A DNA stretch of 64,000 nucleotides from Odobenus rosmarus divergens (taxonomy: Eukaryota > Chordata > Mammalia > Carnivora > Odobenidae): contig NW_004452125.1 of the NCBI RefSeq assembly GCF_000321225.1, positions 119,570 through 183,569 on the forward strand. Reading direction: 5' to 3'. The translations under genes were made by a program, and so were the position numbers. Within the stretch, counting starts at the first letter, position 1; each line of letters begins with the position of its first letter. The notes under the pieces were generated by a model. It was given only the letters and a program-made list of their open reading frames with translations. It searched no databases and was not told the DNA's origin. This document shows positions 1 through 9,720 of the stretch, in pieces.

Positions 1-130
1 TGTTTTCTTTCTTAAATTCCACATATGAGTGAGATCATATGGTATTTGTCTTTCTCTGACTTATTTCGCTTAGCATAATACGCTCTAGCTCCATCCACGT
101 TGTTGCAAATGGTAAGATTTCATTCTTTTT

Positions 131-319
131 TTTTTTAAGATTTTATTTATTTGACAGTGAGAGAGACAGCAAGAGAGGGAACACCAGCAGGGAGAGTGGG
201 AGAGGGAGAAGCAGACTCCCCATGGAGCAGGGAGCCGGATGTGGGGCTCGATCCCAGGACCCTGGGATCATGACCTGAGCTGAAGGTAGATGCTTAGTGA
301 CTGAGCCACCCAGGTACCC
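131..319 (-). mobile_element. SINEC (tRNA-derived carnivore SINE)
   Basis: T-rich tail, then the CT-rich body and tRNA-like head in reverse orientation, ending at 'gagccacccaggtaccc'. It is flanked by a clear TSD 'aagatttcattctttt' at 114-129 and 320-335, inside L1 sequence, so it inserted after that L1. Confidence 0.95.
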
Positions 320-356
320 AAGATTTCATTCTTTTTGATGGCTGCGTAATATTCCA

Positions 357-393
357 TTGTGTGTGTGTACACACACACACACACACACACACA
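357..393. repeat. GT/CA dinucleotide microsatellite
   Basis: A short GT run switches directly to a CA run (junction near 369), giving a small self-complementary tract inside L1 sequence. Probably length-polymorphic. Confidence 0.9.
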
Positions 394-590
394 CCACATC
401 TTCTTTATCCATTCATCAGTCAATGGACATTTGGGCTTTTTCCATAATTTGGCTATTGTTGACAATGCTGCTATAAACACTGGGGTGCATGTGCCCCTTC
501 GAATCTGTATTTTTGTATCCTTTGGGAAAATACCTAGTAGTGCAATTGCTGGATTATAGAGTAGTTCTATTTTTAACTTTTGAGGAATCA

Positions 591-974
591 GATTTTGATC
601 TCTTTAAAATTTAATCTTCAAATTTCAGTTTCTGAGGAGGAAGTTCATAATGGGAAGGGGTTTTCATTCAAATGTGAAGTAACTTTATATTACTGGAATT
701 TTATTATTAATTTAAATAATAAAGGATTTGATATAAAGTTATTGGATTATCTAAATACCATGAAGAACCTCTGACAATATGGCTGGATGTAATTAGGTTG
801 GAAAATAGAATAGGGAGTGTTTAGCCTTGATTACAGATTGGCCCAAAGAAAGAAATTAATGTATTTGCACTATTCCAGACCATATTAAAGTATGCAAAGC
901 TTGCTAATTAATTTTATGAAGCTAGCATAATCTTAATATCAAAATCTGATATTAAGATAACAGAAAAAAATATA
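591..974. other. Unassigned AT-rich sequence
   Basis: AT-rich DNA with no repeat family I recognise and no convincing exon. It contains local echoes such as 'cttaatatcaaaatctgatattaag' type inverted words near 930-958, which could form a weak stem. Confidence 0.5.
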
Positions 975-1619
975 CAGTGGTCCTCCTTTATCCAGGGGGA
1001 TATGTTCTGAGACCCCCAGTGGATGCCTGAAACTGGATAGTACTTAACCCTATATATACTATGTTTTTTCCTACACATACGTACCTATGGTAAAGTTTAA
1101 TTTATAAATTAGGTGCAGTCAGAGATTAACAACAACAATAATAAAATAGAGCAATTATAACAATGTACTGTAATAAAAGTTATGTGAATGTGGTCTCTCT
1201 CAAGTTATCTTAATTCCACTGTACTCATTCATCCTTCTAATTGTGATGATATGAGATGATGAAATGTCTAGGTGACGAGACGAGGTGCGGTGAGTGATAT
1301 AGGCATGTGATATAGTGTTAGGCTGCTGTCAATCTTCTTTTTTTTTTAAGACTTTATTTATTTGTCAGAAAGAGAGAGAGAGCACAAGCCGGGGCCGGGG
1401 GCAGCAGGCAGAGGGAGAAGCTGGCTGCCCTCTGAGCAGGGAGCCTGATATGGGACTCGATCCCAGGACCTGGGATCATAACCTGAGCCGAAGGTAGATG
1501 CCTAACTGACTCAGCCACCCAGGTGCCGCTCAGAATGAGGGTCATCTACTTCTGGACCATGGTTGACCATGGGTAACTGAAACAGTGGACAGTGAAACCA
1601 TGAATAAGGGGGACTACTG
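975..1619. mobile_element. Tigger-type (TcMar) DNA transposon, non-autonomous, near complete
   Basis: Both terminal inverted repeats are visible: 'cagtggtcctcctttatcc' at the left and the complement of 'cagtagtcccccttattca' at the right. TA target dinucleotides flank them at 973-974 and 1620-1621, as expected for Tc1/mariner elements. The inner sequence ('ccccagtggatgcctgaaac', 'ctatatatactatg') matches the Tigger/MER2-type short elements known from mammals. No transposase frame is present. A SINE sits inside (1338-1529). Confidence 0.85.
1338..1529 (-). mobile_element. SINEC inside the Tigger element
   Basis: T tail, GAGAGAGAG region and reverse tRNA-like head ending 'gccacccaggtgcc'. No clean TSD could be read, probably because the flanks have decayed. 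It is younger than the Tigger copy that it splits. Confidence 0.9.
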
Positions 1620-1627
1620 TACAGCTA

Positions 1628-2077
1628 GTTCATTTCATTCATGAGAGTTATGTTCCATACAATTGCCACAGACCCTGACTTAGTGAATACTGACCCATCG
1701 CTCTTAGGGGAAATACACAGTTAGGTTCCTGCAAGCCTCCGGGCATAATATTTTCATCAACCAATTAATGCATAACCTTGTTTTATGTGTGTTTCTGTTT
1801 AGAGACACCTTGTTTATTATATATTGTTCTTTATTAACACTGAACACATGGCCAACCCATGCCTATAAGTCATGCCTGAATGAAGCTTTCCTAAGACACA
1901 TATTTTCTCCCAAAGGCACATCACAGTCTTTTTACACATAGGCATCCTGGACAATACTTCAGCACTATGGTTATGGGCCATTTTAAACATTGAAATCACC
2001 AACAAAAAGCACAAAAGTGCAAAAAACATAGCCACCACCACAAACTGGACACTTGTTTACGGTATGAAAATTGAAAC
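1628..2077. mobile_element. Probable old DNA-transposon-derived MER repeat
   Basis: The text 'gaatactgacccatcgctc', 'ggaaatacacagttaggttc' and 'ccttgttttatgtgtgtttc' feels like a known interspersed MER repeat of DNA-transposon origin, lying just after the Tigger copy. I cannot name the family or define its ends. A repeat-library search would settle it. Confidence 0.4.
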
Positions 2078-2889
2078 GAGTTTGAGAACTTCTCAAACTC
2101 AACATCCAAAAAACAAATAAGTCAAAAAATGAGCAGAAGACATGAACAGACACTTCCTGAAGAAGACATACAAATGGCTAACAGACACATGAAAAAATGT
2201 TCATCATCATTAGCCATCAGGGAAATTCAAATCAAAACGATATTGAGATACCATCTTACACCAGTTAGAATGACAAAAATTGACAAGGCAAGAAACAACA
2301 AATGTTGGAGAGGTTGTGGAGAAAGGGGAACCCTCTTACACTATTGGTGGGAATGCAAGTTGGTATAGCCACTTTGGAAAACAGTGTGGAGATTCCTCAA
2401 AAAATTAAAAATAGAGCTACCCTATGACCCAGCAATTGCACTACTGGGTATTTACCCCAAAGACACAGATGTAGTGAAAAAAGGGCCATATGCACCCCAA
2501 CGTTCATAGCAGCAATGTCCGCAATAGCCACTGTGGAAAGAGCCAAGATGCCCTTCACCAGATGGACGGATAAAGAAGATGTGGTCCATGTATACAATGA
2601 GATACTATTCAGCCATCAGAAAGGATGAATACCCAACTTTTACAACATGGATGGGACTGGAAGAGATTGTGCTAAGTGAAATAAGCCAAGCAGAGAAAGT
2701 CAATGATCATATGGTTTCACTTATTTGTGGAACATAAGGAATAGCATGGAGGACATTAGGAGAAGGAAGGGAAAAATGAAGGGGAGGAAACAGAAGGGGG
2801 AGATGAACCATGAGAGACTATGGACTCTGAGAAACAGACTGAGGGTTTTAGAGGGGAGGGGGGTGGGGGATGGGTTAGCCTGGTGATGC
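2078..2889 (+). mobile_element. L1 LINE 3' fragment, 5'-truncated
   Basis: L1 ORF2 C-terminal region in plus orientation. The frame at 2129-2368 reads as L1 ORF2p ([20 protein letters not shown], then [16 protein letters not shown]), followed by the C-terminal and 3' UTR DNA as in the other carnivore L1s of this window. The sequence leaves the L1 pattern near 2,890, so the 3' end is incomplete. The 5' junction is a perfect palindrome (see findings). Confidence 0.9.
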
Positions 2890-3125
2890 GTTTCTGCCAG
2901 GATACAGAATCTGTGAATAATGAGCATTGCCTGAGCATGGCAAAACTGCATTCCTAGTAGCAACACAGTTCTAACTGTGGACTAAGAACCCAAATGAAGA
3001 CAATTGCAAAAGAGTATTAAAGGGCATTAGACAATGATATACCCTGAGTAGATGGATAGACCCACCATATTTCTGGATGGGAAGACTTAATCATATAAGA
3101 TGTAGTCAAAATTACATTGGGTAGT
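2890..3125. other. Unassigned, possible degraded L1
   Basis: No clear repeat boundary. The stretch 3,030-3,110 ('tagatggatagacccacc', 'gggaagacttaatcat') faintly resembles very old L1 ORF2 DNA. No exon signal. Confidence 0.35.
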
Positions 3126-3355
3126 TTTATTTATTTATTTATTTATTTATATTATTATTAATTTTTTGAGAGAGAGAGGGCGCATGAGTGGGGGGGCGTT
3201 GTGAAGGAACAGAGGGAGAGGGAAAAAGAGAAACTTAAGCAGACTCCATGCCCAGGGCGTAGCCTGATGCAGGGCTTGATTTCTTGACCCTGAGATCATG
3301 ACCTGAGCCAAAATCGAGAGTCAGATGCTTAACTGAATGAGGCACCCAGGCACCA
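3126..3355 (-). mobile_element. SINEC, older copy
   Basis: Starts with an expanded (TTTA)n tail at about 3,127-3,150, then GAGAGAGAG and a degraded head ending 'ggcacccaggcacc'. Many substitutions from the younger copies indicate an older subfamily member. Confidence 0.85.
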
Positions 3356-3599
3356 ATTTTTTTTTTTTTAAGACAAAGCATTATAAAGTTTTTGTGTAAA
3401 AATAGATATGTAAGAGTTGCCCAAAATTTTTTAGAAAAAATAGAGAATATAAAATTTACTATGAAAGTATTGTTAAGAAAACTGTGTAGCACAGGCATAG
3501 TGGTAAAAAAAAAAAAGAGAGAGAGAGAGAACTTAGAAATAGATCCACGGCACTGTCCTAAATGAGCACATGCCATTTCCATTCATCAGAGGATAGGGT

Positions 3600-4490
3600 G
3601 ATAATTTATAGATGGCGTTGTCATGACTCTCTTTACATACTGAAAGAAAAGACTGAGACCCGAACCTCACATGATATACCCAAAAATGCATTTCAAATGG
3701 GTGAGCTATAGTTCTTGATCTTTTTAGCTGTAGAAATTTTAAAGAAAATTCAAGACGCGGGTTTTATCACCGTGGGTGGCATCGGCCTTTAGGAAACCCA
3801 GAATCCATAAAGAGTTGACTACCTAAAAATTAAAAATCTCTGTGTGTCAAAAGACAAGATTAAGAACAAAGTTAAAAGACAAACAAGTCTGGGAAAAAGC
3901 TTATTAACCCATGTGAAAGACCAAGTGTTAATGTAATTCAGCTTCTACAAATTCATAAGAAAAGGAACCTACTATGACAAAGGGTGTGTGAACATTCTCA
4001 GGAGAGAAGAGGCCCCCCCACCCCCAGTGACCAATCAACATACACAGATCTGCTCAGCGTGAAACAGAGAAGTGCCAACAGAAAGAACAATAAGATCATC
4101 TTCCCCCCATAGAGTTTGGGGGGAAGGTGGGAAAGCACTGGGCTCAAAAACTGTGGGGAAATAGGCATTTGTATCTACTTCTATTGGAAATAAGACTTGT
4201 TAGCATAATTTTTGAAAACGATACATCAATATTTATTATTGATGATATTATTGATGTCCGTTTATAGGCACGGACACCCAATGTCCGTGCCTATAAATAC
4301 TCAACCCATCAACAGTATGTGTAGGAACCTATCCTCCAGAAATCAAAGCACCATTTTAATATATATTCACATATATTCATCTACTGCAGCATTGTTTATA
4401 ACAGGAAAAAAATGGAAACATTCAGAGCGTCTACCAAATACGAGTGTAGCCAGATCATGGGATAGTCCGCATCTGTGAAAAAGGATGCAA
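3600..4490 (+). mobile_element. Old L1M-type LINE remnant
   Basis: Diverged L1 ORF2 3' half in plus orientation: 'gttgactacctaaaaattaaaaatctc', the AAAGACAAACAAG tract and 'gcattgtttataacagg...aaaaaatggaaaca' follow the order of mammalian L1 ORF2. Coding capacity is destroyed. A perfect hairpin (4261-4297) lies inside. Confidence 0.7.
4261..4297. repeat. Perfect inverted repeat, 16-bp arms, 5-nt loop
   Basis: Left arm 'tttataggcacggaca' (4261-4276), loop cccaa (4277-4281), right arm 'tgtccgtgcctataaa' (4282-4297). The arms match with no mismatch. Confidence 0.97.
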
Positions 4491-5411
4491 TAGACTTTCT
4501 TTTCATGCGGTGGCTTTTTCCCAAGATGGTATCTTTAAGACCCTGTGAGATCTTGCTCTAAGTTTCTCTAGAAATTCTCTAGGCTTTGCAGCTCTGGCTG
4601 AGCTTCAGGTAAGATAGTGTTACGGAAAAATTGTGTTTGTGATCTTGCATTTAGTAGCAAAACAGGTGTCCCTCTCTGGGGCCACCCACACCATCCTGCT
4701 TATGTGCTTAGCAGGTTCACAACTTTCTCCCATCCCCCCTGAGAGGCAGAGGAAATCGCATCATCCTTCTACCAAACCGTTTCGGGTTTCACTGGCCCAG
4801 TGTGCATTGCCCCAGACCCTTAGAAATATGACCCCTTGGATGGAACCACATTAAAAAAGTTTTTTTAAAAATGATTTCAGAAAACCCTGGGGAAGGGGGT
4901 AGGTGGGGATAAAAAACACAATATGGGTTTTTCAATAACATCTTGAACTTATAACTCTGGAATATTGTCTTTGAGCCATTAATGAAACCCACATTGCACC
5001 AGGGGCCTTGATGTTGCACACGGCGGGGGTGGGCCACTGCATTCACTGTCCTTTGGCTCTGCACTCCTCATTACGTCCATGTTCCTTTTTGTTCTCGAAG
5101 ATAACTTCTGGGGTGCCCGTGGCCTCTGTGACATTTCTCCTGGGAAGAACTGGCTTAGAAATTCAAGCAGTGCTTGACTCTATGTTCCATGCCTGACATT
5201 ACCACCTGCTCAGCCTGAATAACTTTGCGGGGGGAGGAGGGGGCCTCTGGCCTGCTCTCCTCAGTTTGGGTTGATGAGAATTCCCCCCAGAGCCTAAACC
5301 TTTAAAATCTGCCCAGAAGAACAGCAGCAGCCCTACAAATTAGTAGAGGTGCACAGGGCCTGAAGGAAATTGGAAATCTTAGAAATTACATTATTTCTAG
5401 AAACTTTAGAG

Positions 5412-5413
<2 letters not shown>
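4491..5413. other. Unique non-coding sequence
   Basis: No recent repeat and no convincing exon. A good isolated 5' splice-site-like word (CAG|GTAAGA) lies near 4,606-4,614, without an adjoining conserved frame, so I do not call an exon. Confidence 0.5.

Positions 5414-5453
<40 letters not shown>
5414..5453. repeat. (GT)n microsatellite
   Basis: About 20 uninterrupted GT units; the longest pure dinucleotide run in the window and likely polymorphic. Confidence 0.97.
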
Positions 5454-5455
<2 letters not shown>

Positions 5456-5552
5456 AAATCCACCCCCATTTACAGACTGAAAGGAAATAGGATTTCAAGA
5501 AAAGAAGACTTCAAGCTTCAGACAGTTGCTCCGGACCTGGGTGTCCCTCAGC

Positions 5553-5919
5553 CAGTGCTTCTCAGAGTGTGGTCTGTGGACAAGTTGCTCCAAATCTCCC
5601 AGGAGCTTGTTAAAAATGCAGATTTCAGGCGCCTGGGTGGCTCAGATGGTTAAGCATCTGCCTTCAGCTCAGGTCATGATCCCAGGGTCTTGGGGTCGAG
5701 TCCTACATCGGGCTCTTGCTCAGCAGGGAGCCTGCTTCCCCTCTCCCATTTCTCCTCCCCTCTGCTCATGCTCTCTCTGTCAAATAAATAAATAAAATCT
5801 TTAAAAAAATGCAGCTTTCACAGAGATTCCAATTCAACAGGTCTGAAAGTGGACCCGGAAATCTGGATTTTAAAGTCCTCCCGGCGATTTGTACATTCTC
5901 TATGATGTAAGAACCAGTG
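5553..5919 (+). mobile_element. MER5A-like hAT-Charlie element, split by a SINE
   Basis: Begins 'cagtgcttctcagagtgtgg' and ends 'gaaccagtgg', which are MER5-type terminal inverted repeats (CAGTGGTTCTCA). The inside has 'caggagcttgttaaaaatgcag' and 'ggatttta', as in MER5A. A SINE occupies 5628-5804. Confidence 0.8.
5628..5804 (+). mobile_element. SINEC inside MER5A
   Basis: Head 'ggcgcctgggtggctcag', B-box region, CT body and AAATAAATAAATAAAATCTTT tail. TSD 'aaaaatgcagatttca' (5612-5627) / 'aaaaatgcagctttca' (5805-5820), one mismatch. Confidence 0.95.
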
Positions 5920-6924
5920 GCTGGGCTCAATCCACCTACCTGGGGGCAGTCCCTCTCTACTGAGAAGGCAGGCTGGCAGGTGCACCTGAAATGGTGAGAC
6001 AGCTACGATTTAGAAATTGAGCCTATAAGCGCCCTAAGACATTCCCACTGAAAGACAGAGTTTGTCCTTCCTGATCATTGAAAGGATGATGACTTCTAAT
6101 ACTGCTAATATAGTATGTTAAAATTTTATAACTTCTAATACTGCTAATTAAAGCGGATACTTTGTCTTGTTTCTGTGTTGACAAAAGCAAATCAGTGATT
6201 CTGGCCATCTGGAGAGTTAGTGGTGCTCCTTGGGCTGAGGTGATTTGATCCTTCATACTTACGTGCTTCCTTTGGCTTATGGAAGGTGCCAGATGCTGGC
6301 ATCTGGCAAAGCTGGGAAAGAAGAGGCAAGAATGGCTGATGTTCTTTGGGTGGGGCTGTAGGTCTTCTCTTCTGAACCTAGTGGAAACTGTGCACCTCCT
6401 CCATAGAAACACGTACCCACACAGACCTGTGCAGAAATTCCTGAAAATACATGGACTCTATGAACTCAAAAACCCCCACTAGAAACAGACAAAATCTTTT
6501 CTACTTTGACTCCAAGAACTCCCTACAGCTATATTCTGGGGGATCTGGAATTTAAAGTATCTAATTTTTCAAGAAAACACTGGAGAACAGCAAATTCTGT
6601 AAGATGCTGATTATTAATAAAGTTGGGTGATGGTTGTAGCAGGGTGCATTAATATACTTTCTTTTGGGTATGAAATTTTCTGTAGCAGAAAATGGAAACA
6701 TTTAAATATCAAATTCTCTTCTATTCATTTACATTTGGTGTCTCTGTTATCGAGGGAATCTGGGATGCCAACTGAATACCGAGGAGGACCAATGAAGTCA
6801 CATTGATAAAAAAACAATCCCCAAATTTTGCAGCTGTAAAAAAGTCCCTTATTATACACCAAATGTCAGCCTTTCTCTTGTAATTTATAATCTGTTCTAC
6901 TTTCCATGGGGACTCATATCAATG
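5920..6924. other. Unique sequence with one 18-bp direct repeat
   Basis: No known repeat or exon recognised. 'acttctaatactgctaat' occurs at 6092-6109 and again at 6131-6148. AT-rich towards 6,900. Confidence 0.5.
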
Positions 6925-7325
6925 TCAGCTCTTGCCACAGACTGCTGCACAACACACCCTCCCAAAACGTGGTGGCATAAAAAAAAATAAACTTTTATTT
7001 GGGCTCACATGTCTGCTGGGGCAGGCCAGCTTCGAACTACAGGCTGACTGGGGGAGCTCTGATGATCTCAGCATGTTCAGGCGTGTGTTAAGTGCTTCTC
7101 ATTTTCCTGGGCTTGTTGAGCTCCCCAGGGCATGCTCTTCTCACGAGAGAGGCTCAAAAGGGCAAGGCCCTGCTTGCATCATGTTGCTAATATCCTGTTG
7201 GACAAAGCAAGTCACCCAGTGAAGCCCAAAGTCAAGGGGAGGAGGAGAACATTGCACCAGAGGGAAGAATTACCAAGTCCCATGGCACAGGGACCAGAGA
7301 GGGGGTGGTCAATAATCTCTTTACC
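6925..7325 (-). mobile_element. MaLR/MLT1-like LTR remnant
   Basis: The order of words (ctgctgcacaacacaccc, cgtggtggcataaa, acttttatttgggctcac, then near 7,225 'gtcaaggggaggaggagaac') follows the reverse complement of old mammalian MLT1-type LTRs. Heavily diverged; no internal region is seen. Confidence 0.55.
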
Positions 7326-8114
7326 ATAGGGCCAGTCCATTGGTTTTTCCACCTCCAATAAAGAGAAAGGTTACTTTCCCTGAGTATCTAAAGTGAGCCA
7401 GGCCTCTGTTACAGGCTCGTCTCCCGACAGAGGGGCCCATGGGAAGCTGTCTCCCCAATCCAGATTTCCCTTGGCTTTGGCGAGACTATTTCTAACCCTC
7501 GCTCTCAAATCTCCTAAAATTATTATGTCAGGGACTAGATGGTTATACTATATAAAATCCCAAAGGCTGTCAAATTGAATCTAGACATCTAAGGGATAAA
7601 TAAGCATATTAATAGGCTGGATTTATATTTATATTATTTATATTTATATATGTGAAACCCCACCAGGTCTGTCAGGAAGCTGTATGAAGTTGGAACGGAC
7701 CAGCTTACATGTACCAAGAAGCCTGAAAGCTTAGCCTCTGTTAACAGACATTGTGAGAAGTCCGCTCTCCTCTGGTCATGTTGCTTTTCAGTAGGGCCAG
7801 ATAGGAAAAGGCCCCAGACTTTAAACCCGAATTAAGGTGAATTTATATATATATATATATTTTTTTTGCTTCTACAATCTTTCCCAGTTAATGAAAAGAT
7901 TCTTAGTCACCAGGAAGCTAAGCCCCCTCAGAACACCCTCCAAAAAAAAAAAAAAAAAAAAAATCGTGATTTTCCTTAGGGGCCTTGCTGTTCAAGTATT
8001 CCTTATCTGATAACTTCTTACCTTTGAGTAAGGACAGGACAAGCCTCTGGGCTTAAAAGTGTAGAAACAGCATTCTCTTCTAATGCGGAACAGAAGGCTT
8101 GTTTGTCCCGTCCA
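7326..8114. other. Unique sequence with simple repeats
   Basis: Contains a TTTATA-rich tract at 7,621-7,652, a (TA)n run at about 7,844-7,860 and an A-tract of about 22 at 7,942-7,963 that has no SINE or L1 body before it. No exon evidence. Confidence 0.5.
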
Positions 8115-8650
8115 TTTAGGGAAAAACTGTGGTAGGCTGATGGTGAAAAATGGCCCCCGGTTCTCCACCTCCCCCTGGATCCACACCCTTTGTCCTAAGA
8201 TTTAGAAGAATTTCCTCGCACCAAGAGGTGGAGCCTGTTTCTCCACCTTTCAAATCTGGGCCAACCATGTGATCTGTTTTGGCCAAGACAACGCTCTCGA
8301 AGAATACCGTGCGGTTTATGAATGAATCTAAGCCTAACGAGGCTTTGCGTACTTCTGCTGTCCTTCGGAACCCTGCCCCGCGGCCACGGGAGCGAGCCCT
8401 GCCTCCGCCTGCCCCGGGGGTGGGGGTGGGGGTGGGTTGGGCGGAGAGTGGGGGGGGCGGAGACCGCCGGGGGGGGGCGGGGGCAGAAGTGGCTCCTCCC
8501 TGCTATCCCCCAGCTGCCCGGCCAGCAGACCCCAAGAACCTGGCCGAAATCAGCCGAGCCTGCCCAGGTCGGCAGAACTGCCCAGGGGAACCCATAGAAC
8601 TCAGGAGCAAAATGCCCGTTATTCTATGACGCTGTGGCTTCGTGCACTGG
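8115..8650 (+). mobile_element. Old MaLR/MLT1-like LTR containing a G-rich tract
   Basis: 'aatggcccccggttctcc', 'aaatctgggccaaccatgtg', 'ttcggaaccctgcc' and the end 'ggaacccatagaactcagg...agcaaaatgcccgttattct' follow, in order, the body of MLT1-type LTRs, where the last part is normally 'atgagcaaaataaatg'. The middle (8,415-8,483) is an unusual G-rich expansion. CpG is frequent from 8,340. Confidence 0.55.
8415..8483 (+). repeat. G-rich tract with G-quadruplex potential
   Basis: Several runs of 4-9 G separated by 1-12 bases (GGGGGTGGGGGTGGGGGTGGG, then GGGGGGG and GGGGGGGGG). This satisfies usual G4 motif rules several times over on the plus strand. Confidence 0.9.
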
Positions 8651-9519
8651 AGGGATCTGGAAGCCGTGGCGGGGCTCGGTTAAGAAATGAGCCTGCGGAA
8701 CCGAGGGAACCGTCTTCCCTTCCTGGTGGCGTTGGGTGGCTGTGGGGGCTAGCCTGCAAAGGAGGACAGCGGCGGAAAGGAAGTGAATTCGTTAGTTCGA
8801 TCATGCCCCTCAACTGGCTAATAACGAAACACTGCTGGAATAGCAGAGTATTTATTCCACGGCGGCCAATCTGCTGGTTTCCTGACAGGCTGCAGGTGCG
8901 AAGGGTGGTGGCGGGCGGGAGGACCGGCTAAACCCGAAGCCGGTGTGCAGATTCCCTGTTCCGTCGCCAACAGGTGCGTCACGAGAGGCCAAGAGGGTTC
9001 TTTCGACTGACGCTCAGCACCTGGGAGCCTCTTCAGGGGAGCCACACCTTAGCATGGTCACGGAAGGTCACAAGTGCCTCCTCCTTTATGGGCACCGGTC
9101 TCCTATAAGGCGATGGGATCTGGCTTCTGAAATGACGGAAAGTGGCAAAAAGATCAGGTATTTTCTTCCCCAAAGAATTATTCCAATTTCTCTAGCTTTT
9201 CTTGACAATGGAAGATACATGGGTCTGAACACTGAGACTGCCGTTCAAGCAAGTCAGGCTTTTTCTGAGTGTCCTCCGTGGAGGGGGCAGGCTGCTATGG
9301 GGCAAGCCCACTGACGCCCCCCCCCCCCATCTCCAGTCCCTTCAGAGCAGCTAGGCGCATGCAAATGCAGAACAGGGTCATCAGCCCCTCTCTTCACCTG
9401 CCACCTTCCCTCCCATACTGGCCTTCAAGAGAAACTGGAGAAGCCTACTCTCCAGTGCCCTCCCCGCCCTCTACCCTCTGCTTGGGCTGCCTAACATAGT
9501 TTGGGAACAAGACATTTCT
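8651..9519. other. Unique, CpG-rich flank and downstream sequence
   Basis: CpG stays frequent to about 8,990, then falls. A 13-base C run lies at 9,316-9,328. Open frames across this stretch are explained by low stop density in GC-rich DNA; codons and splice sites give no support for an exon. Confidence 0.45.
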
Positions 9520-9720
9520 TATATGCTTAGGGCACTTCATGCTTTAAACGTGCTTTTGTATCTTAACTCATTTTATCTTAAACATCAAAATGATTCACTA
9601 GGAAAACAAAGGTCTTTTCATACTCTACAGACTTGGGAAACTGAGACGCAGAAGCTCAGGGGTGACCTCAGGAGTCTGGTGACTAACACCCAGCCCGATT
9701 CCTGTATGACCGACAGACAG
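9520..9720 (+). mobile_element. MIR SINE remnant
   Basis: 'tatcttaactcattttatc' followed by 'cttgggaaactgagacgcag', then 'ctcaggggtgacctcagg' follow the MIR consensus (…taactcatttaatcc…gaggaaactgaggc…). The core is diverged. Confidence 0.65.

Larger units (their letters stand above)
1..590 (-). mobile_element. L1 LINE 3' fragment (carnivore L1), split by a SINE
   Basis: Read on the minus strand this is the C-terminal end of L1 ORF2 running into the 3' UTR. The peptide around 268-480 contains DEWIKKMW and TMEYYAAIKKNEI, typical of L1 ORF2p C-termini. The same sequence recurs at 39,365-39,720. It is interrupted by the SINE at 131-319 and by a GT/CA microsatellite at 357-393 that falls between the two peptide motifs. 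The left edge lies outside the window. Not functional. Confidence 0.9.

Noticed and set aside
3120..3355. CRISPR-like or tandem repeat array from TTTA units
   Set aside because: Simple SINE-tail expansion; no spacer/repeat structure anywhere in the window.
4606..4614. 5' splice site (CAG|GTAAGA) as evidence for an exon
   Set aside because: An isolated match; no plausible upstream acceptor and frame pair could be supported.
5414..5653. 79-codon frame starting in the GT run
   Set aside because: Translation of a microsatellite (CVCVCV...) running into a SINE.
8437..8931. 164-codon plus-strand open frame
   Set aside because: Runs through the G-rich tract and LTR-like sequence; low-complexity translation.
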